The notes below the pieces were generated by a model, which ran no database searches, was not told the origin of the DNA, and saw only the letters and a list, made by a program, of their open reading frames with translations. From Mactromeris polynyma (lineage: Eukaryota; Mollusca; Bivalvia; Venerida; Mactridae): DNA of 64,000 bases. Shown in pieces: positions 1 to 12,157 of the stretch (its first letter is position 1; every line of letters begins with the position of its first letter). A program made the translations under genes and the position numbers. Location of the stretch: positions 5,273,904 to 5,337,903 of the forward strand of contig JASFXZ010000018.1 of assembly GCA_032209605.1 (NCBI GenBank), in the 5' to 3' direction.

Positions 1-57
1 TTTCTTCCGTAATATGTCCAATAGTTGTGAAGTCAAACTTCTATTTTGAATACCAGT

Positions 58-270
58 ATGCCTGGACAAGCAAAGAGTTTGTTGCTCTGTATGATTGTAG
101 CGTCGGCAGTGAAAATATCGTTGCAGCAGACAGATGAAAACGAAAGAGTTAGAGACTACTTCGAGGGACCCGATGGTTACAACAAACGGGCTGAAATGTT
201 GTCTAATAAATACAGCATCGTATCATGGGCTTATTATACAAATATTACCAGTTACAATCAACAGAAATCG
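58..270 (+). CDS. ACE-like exon 1: signal peptide and mature N-terminus
   Basis: The first ATG at 58 opens a hydrophobic leader (residues about 8-20) followed by a helix typical of the M2 N-terminus, ending NITSYNQQKS before GTATAT at 271. The exon is 71 codons and ends in phase 0. A second in-frame ATG at 91 would shorten the leader but still leave a hydrophobic stretch. Nothing upstream within the 57 available bases defines a promoter. Confidence 0.75.
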
Positions 271-1033
271 GTATATAATTCGATATTATACTAGCTTTGC
301 CTGGATAGCATGATTTTGTTACCCTAATACTCATCCATCAGATGCACCAAAGTTTTCTTGGATGAGCGGAAAATTAAACAGCGGATTTTAAGAGCTTTCT
401 AGAAATAATTCACGACGCCCCCTACAACATTTATTTACATCTTGCGTTTATGTCGCATTGTGTCATCATATTTTGTTCTTGTTATGGTGCCTGTATTTAC
501 TCTAAATGTTTTTCGACACATTGGATTTTACATGTGTTCTGGCGCGTTTTGATATCTACTCACGTTTGTCTGAATGGGAATATAATTGTTCTTACATCAG
601 TGCTAGTGAGAGTGAAGCAGTTTATCTTGAGCTTGCCATTAGTTCTCATGTCGTTGTAATCGTTCAGCTGTTTTATTATCCAATCACTGATACAAAGATA
701 CAATTGATTAATTCCTTTCGGTGTACACACATATTATAGTGGTGGCTGATTTGTGCCATGTCGTGTTGGTGGGTTGGCTGGCAGCAAAAGGTTACTTTGG
801 CGGATTTGCGAGTATTAGAAAACACAGTTTGTCGCATTTTGCCTTGTCGTCTTTGCGCCCCGCCAATCCGCCACCGCGATACTGCACAAAAACCAGCCAC
901 CTTTATATTATTTAAATAAACATGGTAGTGAGTTGAATCTGTCATGAACCTATTACCCAAAACGATTCCAAAATGCCAACCGCTCATTCAGTGATGAAAT
1001 TGTGTTATCTGTAGTTTTCCTTCTTATTTACAG

Positions 1034-1195
1034 GCAGAAATGAGTTTACTGTGGTCAGGGTTCGCTAAAAACGAATCTGAAAGGGCTAAAGAATTCGACA
1101 TGGAAGCTGTGACTAACGCTAGTTTGAGACGGCAACGTGACGCAATTTTAGATGTTGGAATATCTGGATATGAGGACACGGAAGTGCTGCAACAG
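1034..1195 (+). CDS. ACE-like exon 2
   Basis: Fifty-four codons between TTTACAG and GTGAAA, phase 0 at both ends, beginning AEMSLLWSGFAKNESERAKEF. The Trp/Phe-rich start followed by a charged helix matches the helical lid region of the M2 N-terminal subdomain. Confidence 0.8.
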
Positions 1196-1369
1196 GTGAA
1201 ATCATTTAAAGCATATCTGCAATTATACATATTTGACCTCGAACGATGAATGAATCTTATCTGTCTGTGTTATAACTTAACTTAAAATAAACAAGTATAC
1301 ACCTGGGTAGAACCATCGACCTTCTGTAAGTCATCTGTATAGCGTCCTATATACAAATTCTACATCCCA

Positions 1370-1450
1370 GATCGGATTCGAACCGCAGTAGTTAGGGGCA
1401 AGGTATTTGAAGTCGGTGATTTTAACCACTCGGCCACGTAGGCCAACCTC
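1370..1450 (-). repeat. SINE head derived from a Ser/Leu-type tRNA
   Basis: The minus strand reads GTGGCCGAGTGGTTAA (an A-box-like D arm as in Ser/Leu tRNAs) and about 50 bases later GGTTCGAATCC (a consensus B box). The acceptor arms do not pair, so this is a tRNA-derived SINE or relic rather than a functional tRNA. It lies in ACE-like intron 2. Confidence 0.6.
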
Positions 1451-1572
1451 AATGTTTGGCTGTAAGCATTAGTCAGTTAACATAAACCGTTACTCGTTCA
1501 ATCACAAGTAGACAAGTAAAACATTTCAACCCAAGGCCAGAAATGATCTTAAAATTGTATTGCATTCCTCAG

Positions 1573-1653
1573 ATTGCTGAGATTGGAGCCGAAATGACAG
1601 GCATATACAGTTCAGTTGCAAGACGAAAACCAATTGCCTTTCATTGGAACCAG
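1573..1653 (+). CDS. ACE-like exon 3
   Basis: Twenty-seven codons between CTCAG and GTACGT, phase 0, encoding IAEIGAEMTGIYSSVARR and ending FHWNQ. The M..IYS pattern is the family's conserved stretch before the Leu-Asp-Pro loop. The Cys normally following this stretch is not seen. Confidence 0.75.
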
Positions 1654-2084
1654 GTACGTTTTCTTACCACATTGCACTTTGTTAGCAAGAGGGATTAACC
1701 TATCAGAAGGATATCTTACACACTGTTTCTTTTCGGTGTGTATATTGTTCATGTAGCAGTAGACATATGCTAACTGTTAAGGTGTCTAAATCTACATTAA
1801 TTACAAGCACTTTTCTCAGTAAATGAACATTTCACAGTCCTTTAGAGTAAATGTGATTTGTTATAGACTTACCTTATCTGCCTCTAACTTCGAACAAATA
1901 ACTGCTATGCAACATACGAGTCACTACGAGTCACTAAGGATTATTTTGGTTGCTTAGGAGAAATATTTATTGTGCTTTGTGTTCTACCAATATTTACAGG
2001 TTTCCAGACCTGTGGTTCTTTCAGTTCTTTGATCTTTGTGATACGACATGTTGAAAAGGGTAGACGGAGTTAAAACAACATATC

Positions 2085-2345
2085 AGTAAACGAACGTACA
2101 TGTATTTCCTGTAATAAGCTTGAAGATGAATACCATTTACTTTTTGAATGAAAATCATATTACGGTCCTAGAAAACAGGATCTAAAGTCATATTTTTGTC
2201 ACAGACGTCGCATGTACAAAACTAATGAAATGTTGAACTCAAATAGCAGCAAATTGGTTAGTAGCATAGCCGTTAATGTGTACATGTACAAAGCTTTTGA
2301 AACAGGAAGCATGGACGAAAGATATGTTGACCTAAAACAAGCTTC
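2085..2345 (+). mobile_element. Non-LTR retrotransposon C-terminal fragment
   Basis: The plus strand encodes CNKLEDEYHFLFE, a stop, then a Lys/Tyr-rich stretch and SIAVNVYMYKAFE. The same CxxCxxLEDEYHFxxxCP-type ending is seen in the LINE at 9.05-9.26 kb, so this is a 5'-truncated copy of a related LINE with at least one stop. Confidence 0.65.
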
Positions 2346-2599
2346 CAGCCTTCATTTAGTTTAAAAAAGAGTGGTTTAACAACCGTATCCAGGCCTAAAA
2401 GCTGATAAAAGTGTCTTGAAAATAATGACTAAAAAACTCAATAAGCTTGGAATGCATAGCTCTTTCATAAATCTTGGATAACACTGGTAAATGCTTACTG
2501 GTCTATACTCGGTTTTGTCAAGCATGTTATTCTCTTTGTATAAAAGATTTTCTAAGAGTATCGGAAAAAACAGATTCTGATTTACTTAACTTGTCAAAT

Positions 2600-2880
2600 G
2601 TAAAACAATTGAAGGTTTTGTTAATATTATGAGATTAGTTGACAGCCCGTCATGAGCGGTACCGTTTTAAAATTTAGTTTATCTGTGCTTCTGTGACTGG
2701 TCTAAAATCTAATTCTTCAGTTTCAATTTTATTTTCCATAATTTTGCGTAAACTAGGATGCAGGTTATCTACAGGAACTGAGTCATTTCAAGTATCGTTG
2801 GAAAGATTTACACAATAGTCATTGAAAATTTCAAAGTCTTCTCTCCGAGTATTTTGAGTCTGTTTTTCAAAATTTCTTGA
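2600..2880 (-). mobile_element. LINE fragment from the region before the RT core
   Basis: The minus strand reads, with stops, DNLHPSLRKIMENKIE and then LDFRPVTEAQIN. The PVTEAQI pattern is typical of the linker just before reverse-transcriptase motif 0 in LINEs. It lies in the opposite orientation to the fragment at 2.1-2.3 kb, so these are two separate insertions. Confidence 0.5.
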
Positions 2881-3113
2881 AGTTTTACATTTTTTGCAGG
2901 TCATTATTTCTTGTAAATTGCCTGTTTAAGAGTTTTATTCATATATGGGACATATTGATATGGAATAAAAATAACAGAAAATATTCATATTCATAAGAAG
3001 GGAAGATTTGCTGATACGCGATTACAGTTACATGTATGTTCTATGAAGAGTGCGATTAAAGTGAACAGAAACGAGTTGGATACACGTGCTATTATGGTCA
3101 GTCATTTCATTAG

Positions 3114-3337
3114 TTACGGTGTAAAAACAACGAGTTCACAAATTTCCATAAAATCGTCAGATAACATCGTTACCCTCACATATCTACCATAGATCGGAAG
3201 TGGACATCGAAATGATAACATGAATGGCGGAGATGTGATTATAGGTCCATCATACCGGCCACACTCGATTCCCACATTGTTGATAGCGTCCTCATAGCTC
3301 TGTGCAACGGATACAGCCCGATTTGTGTTCCTCACCC
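3114..3337 (-). CDS. Lectin gene exon 3: second half of F-type lectin domain
   Basis: Opens after TTTACAG in phase 1 and ends at TAA 3114-3116. CPLPIYGRYVRVTM and EICELVVF match the closing strands of the F5/8-type galactose-binding fold with its paired cysteines. Confidence 0.8.
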
Positions 3338-5474
3338 CTGTAAATATTTTTCAGCGTGCATTTAAAGACAACACTACATATTTAAGCTATGTCTACTAAA
3401 TTCATCAAGTTTCCAGTCTTGATAATATTTAAGATAAACATTGTATTAAACTCTACATATTCTGTTAGAAGCAGATGCAAATGCAAACCTTTGAACGTTC
3501 AAGATTTTAAGAATACACATTCAATTTTAAAGATTACCAGACACAAATTGCTAGCTGACCCAAATATTGCGTCTTCACGGAGAGAAGCTCCGTAATGTTT
3601 CACTGAACTTTTGGTACGTATGATGGATATCGGAGATATTATAGTAAACTATTTAAAAGAGAGAGACTAACTTGCTACAGAGAACGCCACATACACAGAC
3701 ATTGCCTCACCGCACCGACCTCCAGGAAAACAATAATCCATTAAACTTAAGGCACTTGAAGAGGCTCAAGGGGTACATACGTATAGGAACAGAGGCGCAA
3801 GGAAAGGCATGGCCGACCATAAGGAATAACTAGGATAATCAAAGAGGACAAACAGTGGAGGGATTTGATGGATTTAAGGCATATTTCTCGCGCTGTGAAA
3901 AGCAAATATTTCACAACTTCATACTACTGATCCTGTCCACAAATAAATGATAATTCAACGAAACAATCTTACTATATAAAATAGCAATATACAGAGCAAG
4001 TACATAACATAAAAGTGCATTCAGCAAGCGTGTGTTATGCTGTTTGTAAATGTCATTTAAATAGCTGTAAACGGGTAACCAAAATCTTTAAAACAAAAAG
4101 GTCACAAACTTACATTCGTCGGCTCTAAGATAAAGTTCTATTTTCCCAACCACTCCAGGGGCGGCCATGTGCATCATCCAATAGGTATTGGCACCATCCG
4201 TAGTGTGAGCGCATGAGCCCGAATTAAAAGTGCCGTTTGTATTGCCGTCAAGAGCCAAATAAGCCTGGAAACCTCCATATGTCGCAGATTGGGAAGCTAT
4301 CGCTCCCGTCATTGGATCAATTTGAGTCGTCGTACCTGAAATGTTAATAACCTGATAAATTGTAATTTAAAAAGATTAAATGTGGAACTGAAGATGACAA
4401 TTACAAAACCAACTTCATGAAAAATGCCTTTGATAAAATGGCAATAGTTAAAATATGAAATATCCGAATTAGCTAAGACGTTACCCGAACTACATTTTGT
4501 GCTTCAAATTCGACAGTACAAGGGAACTTACAATGCAAATTAGACCGACGGAGTATCTTCCCGACAACTAAACATTACAACTTATTACAATAAGATTATT
4601 TTATATATTATTGGAACTGTATTCTAAAGCACTAAATTCGGTTATGGTGAAGTTATCTCTAAACTATCGGCCACATGTGATATTAATTAGATACAGGTGT
4701 AACATTAAATTTTGAACCCGGTGAAAAATGACTCCGGCATTTTTTCAACACAATTGCAGTTCAATTAAGTTTATCTTGCCACCGTTCGTTGCAATGACCA
4801 GTACAAGTCTTTGTTCCACCGTAAGAGAGTGCCAACCATCTTACATAAAGAGACAAGTCGGTACTGGGACTCGAACCCATGGCCCTAAAGAGCTGATATG
4901 TTTTGTGATAACAAATTAGCGACCTTAACCACTAGAACACGGAGGCTTCGTCGCAAAAAAGAAAACGTCGAAAACTGACCCTAAGGACCACGGGTTACTG
5001 TCCTAATACTGACCTACCTCTTTATGTGAGAAAGTTGGCATTATCAGGTTCAACTTACAACGTTGGAAACAATTTCAACAAGGTCAATATTTAATGTAAT
5101 ACACCGGTAGAATTACTGAATTTGGATGACATATTCGGTACATGAAAATATAAATAAATTGAAAGAACCGTACCAGTCACGCCGAAAGGTTTTAAAAAAA
5201 GTTCCCATCCCGGACTTGACGTTAGCGTTCCATTCCCAGCGTGCAAGTTACACAGTTTATGTCCACCATGGTAGCTTGTAAAGACACATTCTGATGTTAG
5301 TGCACAATGTAGAGAACATGTACCTACTGTTTTGTTAAAGAATGATGCGATTTCTGTGTTAAATTTCACATCTGTATTTGCCAATTTCATAAATTTAGAG
5401 AAAAGTACAGCATGGCTTATAGACGATGCATATATCAGAATTAAAAGCAATTCCATTACGAAACAATGATACAT
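3114..5474 (-). CDS. Secreted F-type lectin (fucolectin) with N-terminal PAN/apple-like domain
   Basis: Three exons on the minus strand: 5474-5174, 4335-4114 and 3337-3114. All junctions are phase 1 and the sum (747 nt) gives 248 residues plus TAA. Residues 1-23 form a signal peptide (a second Met at residue 7 starts MELLLILIYAS). Residues about 45-85 have a cysteine pattern like PAN/apple modules (CSLHC..C..C). Exons 2-3 form an F-type lectin fold: ASQSATYGGFQAYLALDGNT, GSCAHT, then LYLRAD and GRYVRVTML..FMEICELVVF. His of CAHT and Arg of RAD are separated by 26 residues, as in the fucose site of this family; the second Arg is one residue closer than usual. F-type lectins bind L-fucose in innate recognition. 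The gene lies wholly inside ACE-like intron 3, antisense to it. Confidence 0.82.
3655..3890 (+). repeat. Dispersed GGAACGCCAC-type repeat, copy 1
   Basis: Starts with a GA-rich run, then AGAACGCCACATACACAGAC, a CTCAC..GACCTCC block, GGCACTTGAAGAGGC and AAGGAATAACTAGG. The same order recurs at 18.9 and 57.5 kb, with shorter pieces at 5.9, 36.5 and (inverted) 44.0 kb. It is noncoding and of unknown class; no terminal inverted repeats were recognised. Confidence 0.65.
4114..4335 (-). CDS. Lectin gene exon 2: first half of F-type lectin domain
   Basis: Seventy-four codons, phase 1 to phase 1, between TTTCAG and GTAAGT. It encodes IASQSATYGG, LALDGNTNGTF, GSCAHTTDG and GKIELYLRADE, the fucolectin N-terminal half with the sugar-binding His and first Arg. 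Confidence 0.82.
4815..4950 (-). repeat. tRNA-derived SINE head
   Basis: The minus strand carries GTTCTAGTGGTTAAGG (A box) and GGGTTCGAGTCCC (B box) separated by an insert longer than in a real tRNA. It is a SINE relic in ACE-like intron 3, between lectin exons 2 and 1. Confidence 0.6.
5174..5474 (-). CDS. Lectin gene exon 1: signal peptide and PAN/apple-like module
   Basis: Begins at ATG 5474 and ends at a GTACGG donor, phase 1. It encodes a leucine-rich leader and the Cys-containing module CSLHCALTSECVFTSY..LCNL. The pattern is suggestive of PAN; a structural search would settle it. Confidence 0.72.
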
Positions 5475-5904
5475 ATCAACGTCTGTTTAAAACACTTCTG
5501 TCATTTCACACATTGTTTCAATGCCTTAATAGTAAACATTCGACGGCAAATCATATCACATTGCTGATTCTTGTGTGAAGTGATACTTATACATAGCATA
5601 CTTATAAAATATTAATATGCGGTAAAATTTCTAATTATTTCCAATTCAGCTTTCATTAGCAATCAGGCAAGATCAATACACCACTTAAGTGGGTTTTTTT
5701 AATTTAGCCTTCACTAGAAATCGGACTAGATAGATGCCATATTTAAGTGTTTATTTCCAATTCAACCGACTTCATTACAAATCAGGCAAGATCAGTGATA
5801 TACCTTGGAGCCGGAAATCGCACTGCAGTATTTGAATGCCCTCACTTTTTATACACCTTTAGCTATGGTTGTTATTATCACCTGCTCGAGAGAACATCTG
5901 TATC

Positions 5905-5980
5905 AAAAGAGAGAGAATAAGTTGCTACAGGGAACACCAACTACATAAGACAGTGCCTCCCCTACGGTATAATGATCTAC
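5905..5980 (+). repeat. Dispersed GGAACGCCAC-type repeat, 5' fragment
   Basis: AAGAGAGAGAATAAG, CTACAGGGAACACC and AAGACAGTGCCTCCCC match the start of the repeat at 57.5 kb; the rest is missing. Confidence 0.6.
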
Positions 5981-6204
5981 CAGTATTTCTACCAGTTCCT
6001 CATACAGCACTCTAATATAATCACCAGCTTTGTTGTTAGCTCACGTGCTCGTGGGTGAGCGATTCTGGTCCACGTTTGGCCGATATTATCATCGTCTGCC
6101 ATCAATGTTGGACAATATTACGTCTTCAGTCAACAAATGTTTCGGTTTGTGTGTTTTGGGTGTTACGCCGTTTCTCAAAAGTATTACAATTATATACGCC
6201 GGTC

Positions 6205-6295
6205 AGTTGACATAACCAGTGCTCCTGGATTACCAACCAATACCAACATGTTCCTTTGCAAGCAACTAACAACTTATTCACATATATCAGAGATC
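6205..6295 (+). repeat. SINE-body fragment shared with 12.95 kb
   Basis: CAGTTGACATAACCAGTGCTC, then TTGCAAGCAACTAACAACTT and CACAT, correspond in order to CAGTTGACCTAACCAGTTTTC and AAGCAACTGGCAACTTC at 12.95-13.04 kb. This is the central part of a SINE-like family without its tRNA head. Confidence 0.5.
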
Positions 6296-6350
6296 AGAAG
6301 AGAAGGACAAATGTTATATCATATTTTTATTGAAATTGTTATATTTACAG

Positions 6351-6494
6351 AGTTGACTGATTTGCTTACAACCAGTCGTGACTATGAAGAGTTAGCAGAG
6401 GCTTGGAAAGGATGGCGAGATGTCAGCGGAGCAAAGATGAGAACTCAGTACGAAAAATATGTGGAATTAATGAATTTGGCTATAAAAGCTGAAG
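6351..6494 (+). CDS. ACE-like exon 4
   Basis: Encodes LTDLLTTSRDYEELAEAWKG and NLAIKAE before GTATGT; the exit is phase 1. After TTTACAG the exon would begin AG TTG, which does not join the phase-0 end of exon 3. Splicing two bases later (at 6353, after ACAGAG) restores frame as LTDLL, so the true start is 6351 (with a missed microexon) or 6353. Confidence 0.82.
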
Positions 6495-6819
6495 GTATGT
6501 TTGTGCTATTATTCGCTGACAAAACATAAAAGTAGTTACACCACATCTAGGTTAATATCACAATGAATAACTTCAGATTTGAACATCAACATTATATTTA
6601 CCCCTATACCACATAATATGCAACTTTGGTCAATTGAAAGAAATGTTAGTTTTGATAGTCACAATTAAATCATGACTTGTAAGGATTATTACAGAAAAAA
6701 TATACCATTTGAACGAAAGGAGGTAAACGACTTCATCGTCGTCTACCCAGGTTAGATAAAATGTTGTAAACCCCAATTGTTCTCGCGACGATGACTGGTT
6801 GGTTTTTGTTTTGTTTCAG

Positions 6820-7014
6820 GAAAGTATGAAGATATGGGCGACTATTATCGATCTTCGTACGAAGATCCTAACTTCGAAACAGATGTTCGAAATGTGTTTG
6901 ACGAGTTAAGTCCCTTGTACGATAACCTTCATGCTTATGTCAGAAAAACGTTAAGAGAACAATATGGCGCAGATAAATTTCCTACAGAAGGGCATATACC
7001 GGCACACATATTCG
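6820..7014 (+). CDS. ACE-like exon 5
   Basis: Phase 1 to phase 1 between TTTCAG and GTAAAT. It encodes MGDYYRSSYEDPNFETDV, LSPLYDNLHAYVRKTL and GHIPAHIF, the conserved central helices of the M2 fold ahead of the GNMWAQ block. Confidence 0.88.
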
Positions 7015-7750
7015 GTAAATGAATATGTCACTACAATTACATGGTCTTGTTATAATTAACATAAAAATATGAAAATGTCACGCAAAAACTTGACCTGCTC
7101 AAATAATATGCGATAATGTCATTTTCCCTGGAAAGTTCGTTAACCTTATCAAGTTTTCGCACATTACCTGACATGAACACAAACTCATCGAGATTTGATC
7201 AACATTGAACTTCCGAATTCTGACGATGTACAATTCATGATTGTTTTTGAACAGCTTATGTTCGAGCAGCCGAATCGTGATTATGTGGAAAAACGTGTGG
7301 CCAATCAGTACAAAAATAAACTGAAACTCTAGTTTATATTGAAATGCAATGATACATGTAAAAAAAGACTGAAATACTAAATAATTCATTTTATTCATAA
7401 TTTCACGGCGATAATACCTGACTGATTCCGTCCATTTTGCGCGTTTCTTATTTGTATCCGATGACAATTCGGTATTTTGTTGAGAGTCAGTTTGCTTTTA
7501 TCTGCAGTTCTGGGTAATTCCGATCGGTTATGATTCTTTGTTGTTTGGTTTGCTTGTCCCCATCATTTCGTCTCGTTTTTGTGTCGCCTCCCTGTACGTG
7601 CCTACAGGTCCCTTTTAGTATTTTTGTTATGTCCCTACCTGCGTGTGACTCTGTTTTGTCTAGATCTTTCCAAGGAACATCTGATTTGCGAATATTACAT
7701 TCCCTGCTTCGCATTTATATGGTAATAATATTTATTATTTTTATGTTCAG
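7015..7750. other. Intron 5 of the ACE-like gene, no recognisable content
   Basis: No conserved coding or repeat signature was recognised. Open frames here on either strand look like chance frames. Confidence 0.5.
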
Positions 7751-7791
7751 GAAACATGTAGGCACAGCAATGGGGAAATATATATGACCTG
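7751..7791 (+). pseudogene. ACE-like exon 6 remnant with amber codon at conserved Trp
   Basis: After TTATGTTCAG the phase-1 reading is G-N-M-stop-A-Q-Q-W-G-N-I-Y-D-L, where M2 enzymes have GNMWAQ..W.NIYDL. TAG occupies 7759-7761, a single G-to-A change from TGG. Similarity stops after CTG at 7791; about 15-20 expected residues leading to exon 7 are absent, and no donor in the required phase is present. Confidence 0.8.
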
Positions 7792-8427
7792 AGTATTACT
7801 GAGGAAATGGAAAATCAGATATAGCTTGATTTAATATAATTATAATATTGCATATTTTATAGGCTTCGTTAAAAAAGAACATTAATATCGCCCACAAAAT
7901 TAACTTGAGATTTAGTGCGATGTGCTTTTAGTCATTTTTCTTCAAAACATATGATATTAGGATAGATATTTTTATTTACGCATTGAACACTGAAAAGTAT
8001 TTTTTACAAAGCAGCAATAATCATTTTTACAGTAATAAGCATCGTGACAAATGGCGAGAAAGCATGTAATTTAGGTTTGTGAATTTTAGAAATTTCATTT
8101 TTTAGAGATATAAATCATGTTTTTGATTATTTGTTTTCTTAATAGACATAAAATATTACAGATATTTTACATGCGTTCTTTTACATGCGTTCTCGGGGAG
8201 ACAGTGTATGCAATATATCGCAAAATTAGGGCATATATTACATATAACAATTATAAAACAACATATTTAAGCCAAAATAGTATGACATAGAACTATTATA
8301 ATGTAATACAACATATTGTTGAGCCATACAATTCCTGAGCATATATATTTACTCATACATACACATAAATACTCACACATACATATATAGATATACACGT
8401 ATATACATAATATGCATATACACCTAC

Positions 8428-8856
<429 letters not shown>

Positions 8857-9049
8857 CATATAATACATACATGTACAAACAAAAGTAGCACAATCATTTA
8901 GGGGTATACAGAACAACATTGCATTACACCATCAAAGAATAAATATGTTTAGACAAAACATGTCTAAGTCACCATTGCATGCAGGTTTTGTCTTTCAGTG
9001 AAAGCGTGGTGTACGAAAATGGCTAGGTTTCTAATTTCGGTAACAATTT

Positions 9050-11960
9050 CACTAGTAATTAATTGTAAACATATTTGGATTTTGCCAATAAAAGCATTTG
9101 ATTAATTTGTTTCGACTTTCTTTGTAAATAGGACATTGTATGACAAAATGATATTCATCTTCCAACACGTTGCAGGCAATACATAATCGTTCGTTAAAGG
9201 GTACCGGTTGAGGTTTTTTCCATCTTCCTATAAACGATGTGAACATTCTTAATTGAGACATATAGATATTATATATTTTTTAATGTTGATAACCTCAAGA
9301 TATTTATTGAAAGTAAAAGAAGTAAAGGATTTAAAGAAAATAGCTCTGGATGAGTTGTCCAGTCTCGAGTTAAAATCCTGAATCCAGGTATCGCGTATTC
9401 TTTGCTTTACTAATGATAAAAAATACTTTCGATTGGCTACTCCTAAGTTTCCACCAAGCATCATAAAAACAAAGCTTAGACAAAATAGACTTAACTCTTT
9501 AGACCCAATTAACCTTACGCGGGTTTACTTCAAAATCAGTTTTGAGTAAAATATAACATTGTTTAATATATTTGTGTTCTGGGACAAAGCATATTTTTAG
9601 CCAGTATTTAATAATGTTGTACATTCTAGTAGCTTCCATATCATACCTGCCTAGTTCTCCATGCACAAAGTCATTTTGAGTCGTCAGTTTAACTCCCAAT
9701 AGACGTTTACAGAAATGTAAGTGCGTTTTTTCTATTTCGGTCGCCTTATAGAACCCCCATACTTCGGATGAGTAATTTAATATAGGTGTGATTAATTTAT
9801 CGAATAGTTCAAGTGTATGTTTTGGAGATAAATCTGTAAACTTATACAGACGTTTGTTCATTCAAAAATTCCTTTTAGTGGTTGGCCTGCTAACAATTTG
9901 TCTTGAGCTTTAAAAGAACCACCCGATGAGAAAACAACAACCAAATATTTGAAAGTATTAACAATCTCCAAATCAGTATTTTTATAAGTAAATTTCATAT
10001 TGGCGGGTAAACGCCCCCCTTTTCTCAAAATTACATTTTTTGTCTTAAAAGTATTAACTACAATTTTCCATTTATCACAATATTCCGATAACACGTCTAA
10101 AGCTTCTTGCAAACCCTCACTACGTTTAGAGAATATAATAATATCATCTGCATATAATAAAAGACATAACTTCAAACTGCCTAAATTGATTCCGTTTATA
10201 CCTTTTGCCACTAATTCACGCTCTATATCATTTAAAAACATGCTAAATAAAAAGGGCGATAAACTTTCACCCTGTCGAACTCCAAGATTGCACGAGAAGG
10301 CCTCACTAACCTCGTTAAAAAGTTTAACTCTTGATGAGATGCCATTGTACATAGATTGAATGACCTTTAGAATATTACCTTGTACACCATACTTAATTAA
10401 TTCGACCACATAATAGCTCTTACTATGAAATCAAAAGCTTTCTTGAAATCTACAAAAGCGCAGAACAATTTTTCGTTATTATTCAAACAATGAGAGATTA
10501 CTGCATTCAGTACGAATATATTATCAATGGTTTCCATTTTCTTTCTAGACCCCGCTTGAGCTTCAATATAAATTTGGTAGCTTTCTGCCCATGTGTCAAG
10601 TCTGTTGTTCAAAACCCGAGTAAATAATTTTCCCAAAGTGCTTAAAAGAGTGATACCCTATAGTTAGATGGATCATCTCTACTTCCCCCCTTATGTATCG
10701 GTACGATATTACCTTCACTCCACTTTTTTGGGAAGTAGCCAATGCGAAAACACGCGTTAGAAAGTTTTTCAAGATGTGGTAAAATTTGGTTAGTCCCATT
10801 TTTGAAAAACTCGTTTACAAATAAATCCGGACCCGCAGCGCTATTTGATCTTAATTGTGTTATAGAATTTCGAATTTCTGTTGAACTTATTTCTGTTTAA
10901 AGTTCGTCAAACATTATTTGTGTCTCATCGTTTAGAAATGTTTCGTTAAATTGGAGTATATCATCATCAGCTTGATAACACTTATCTTCAGGATTGTTTA
11001 TAGTTTTAAAATATCGCGCAAACATGTCTACATTTACATCATTTGTAACAATAAAAATGTACAAGGTTTATCATTTTCATGCGATATTTTAACAATTTCG
11101 GATAATATTTGGTCATATATTGTCGTATTATTTAAATTCTCTCTTATACTACCCTGTGGGACAATATAACAAAGACGTACATATACATCACACTGACTCT
11201 CGAATAAATCACCTGGAAATTTTAGCCACAAAACATCGTCATTATCATTCTCATATAACTGAACATGTGTACAATATGAATTTTTGATATAACAACATAT
11301 TCCACCTGAGTCTCGTTTTGATGATGAATTTTTATCCGTTCTATGTTTTGTATATAACGTAAAGCCAGGAACGTCCATATTAACTAAAGTATTAGACCAC
11401 GTTTCCGTGAAAAATATATAAGTTCTCGCTCTTGACACTAATCCCTGAACATTTAATAGCACAACGTTTAAAGATTGTCTCTCCCTATTGTACTAGGTGG
11501 TATTATCTCCTGTATGGGTCGATTCCTCGCTGTGCTGTTCATTTGGTGTAGTTATACTGGATGACGGGTTCTGTTTCCGCTGTTTTTATTTCCTCGGAGG
11601 CGGTTTTATTTTCGGTTGTTGTTGTGTTGTTTGTTCATTTTGTTGAGACGATGCACTTTTGTTGGACGTACTTTCCTCACTTGTTGAAATAGCTACAGGT
11701 GTTGATATGTTTTCTTCAAATGCACTATTTGTTGTAGCGTATTCGTCTGTGGACATATGTTGGTCGGAGGTTGTCTGCGGTTCGGTTTCGATCGTGACAC
11801 TGCTAGGACTCAAAGTTGGTTGTTGGATGTTTATTTTGATTTTATCACTTACAAATGATGAAGTCTCATTACTTTGATAAATTACTGTAGATTTTGAGTA
11901 TATTTCACTTGTTTTCTGAGATTTGGTCAAATAAGTCATTCTATTCATGTTCAACACTTC
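9050..11960 (-). mobile_element. Degenerate non-LTR retrotransposon (LINE), minus strand
   Basis: Read on the minus strand from 11957 to 9052, pieces appear in LINE order: a Ser/Thr/Gln-rich stretch (11957-11586), an apurinic-type endonuclease part (NVQGLVSR, FFTETWSN, 11462-11034), reverse transcriptase with FVDFKKAFD (10636-10397), LGVRQGESLSPFLFSMF and LLLYADDIIIFS (10409-9858), a thumb/connection (9861-9499), and a C-terminal Cys/His segment CIACNVLEDEYHFVIQCP (9261-9052). Frames change at least five times, so it is inactive. Clade is probably CR1/Jockey-like, by inference only. It lies within the ACE-like gene, antisense to it. Confidence 0.9.
9858..10636 (-). pseudogene. LINE reverse transcriptase core with YADD
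   Basis: Two overlapping frames carry the RT palm motifs: FVDFKKAFDF (motif A), QGESLSPFLF (motif B) and YADDIIIF (motif C, the catalytic Asp pair). One frameshift near 10400 separates motif A from B and C. Confidence 0.9.
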
Positions 11961-11964
11961 ATGC

Positions 11965-12157
11965 CATTAGGTATCTTCGATTATTCTGAATATACAGTCT
12001 TAAATAAACTCGCACAGCCACATCAAATAAGCACAAACAATTACATTCTTTTCATTTTTTTTCGAAATCGGCAACTCTCACTGCCAGTTATCCATTTAAT
12101 AAATAAATAATATATTTTTTAATTTATTAATAATTTTAATTAATTAATTGTTTGCAG
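11965..12157. other. AT-rich spacer before ACE-like exon 7
   Basis: AT-rich sequence with repeated TTAAT/TAATTAATT runs leading directly to the TTTGCAG acceptor. No gene seen. Confidence 0.5.
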
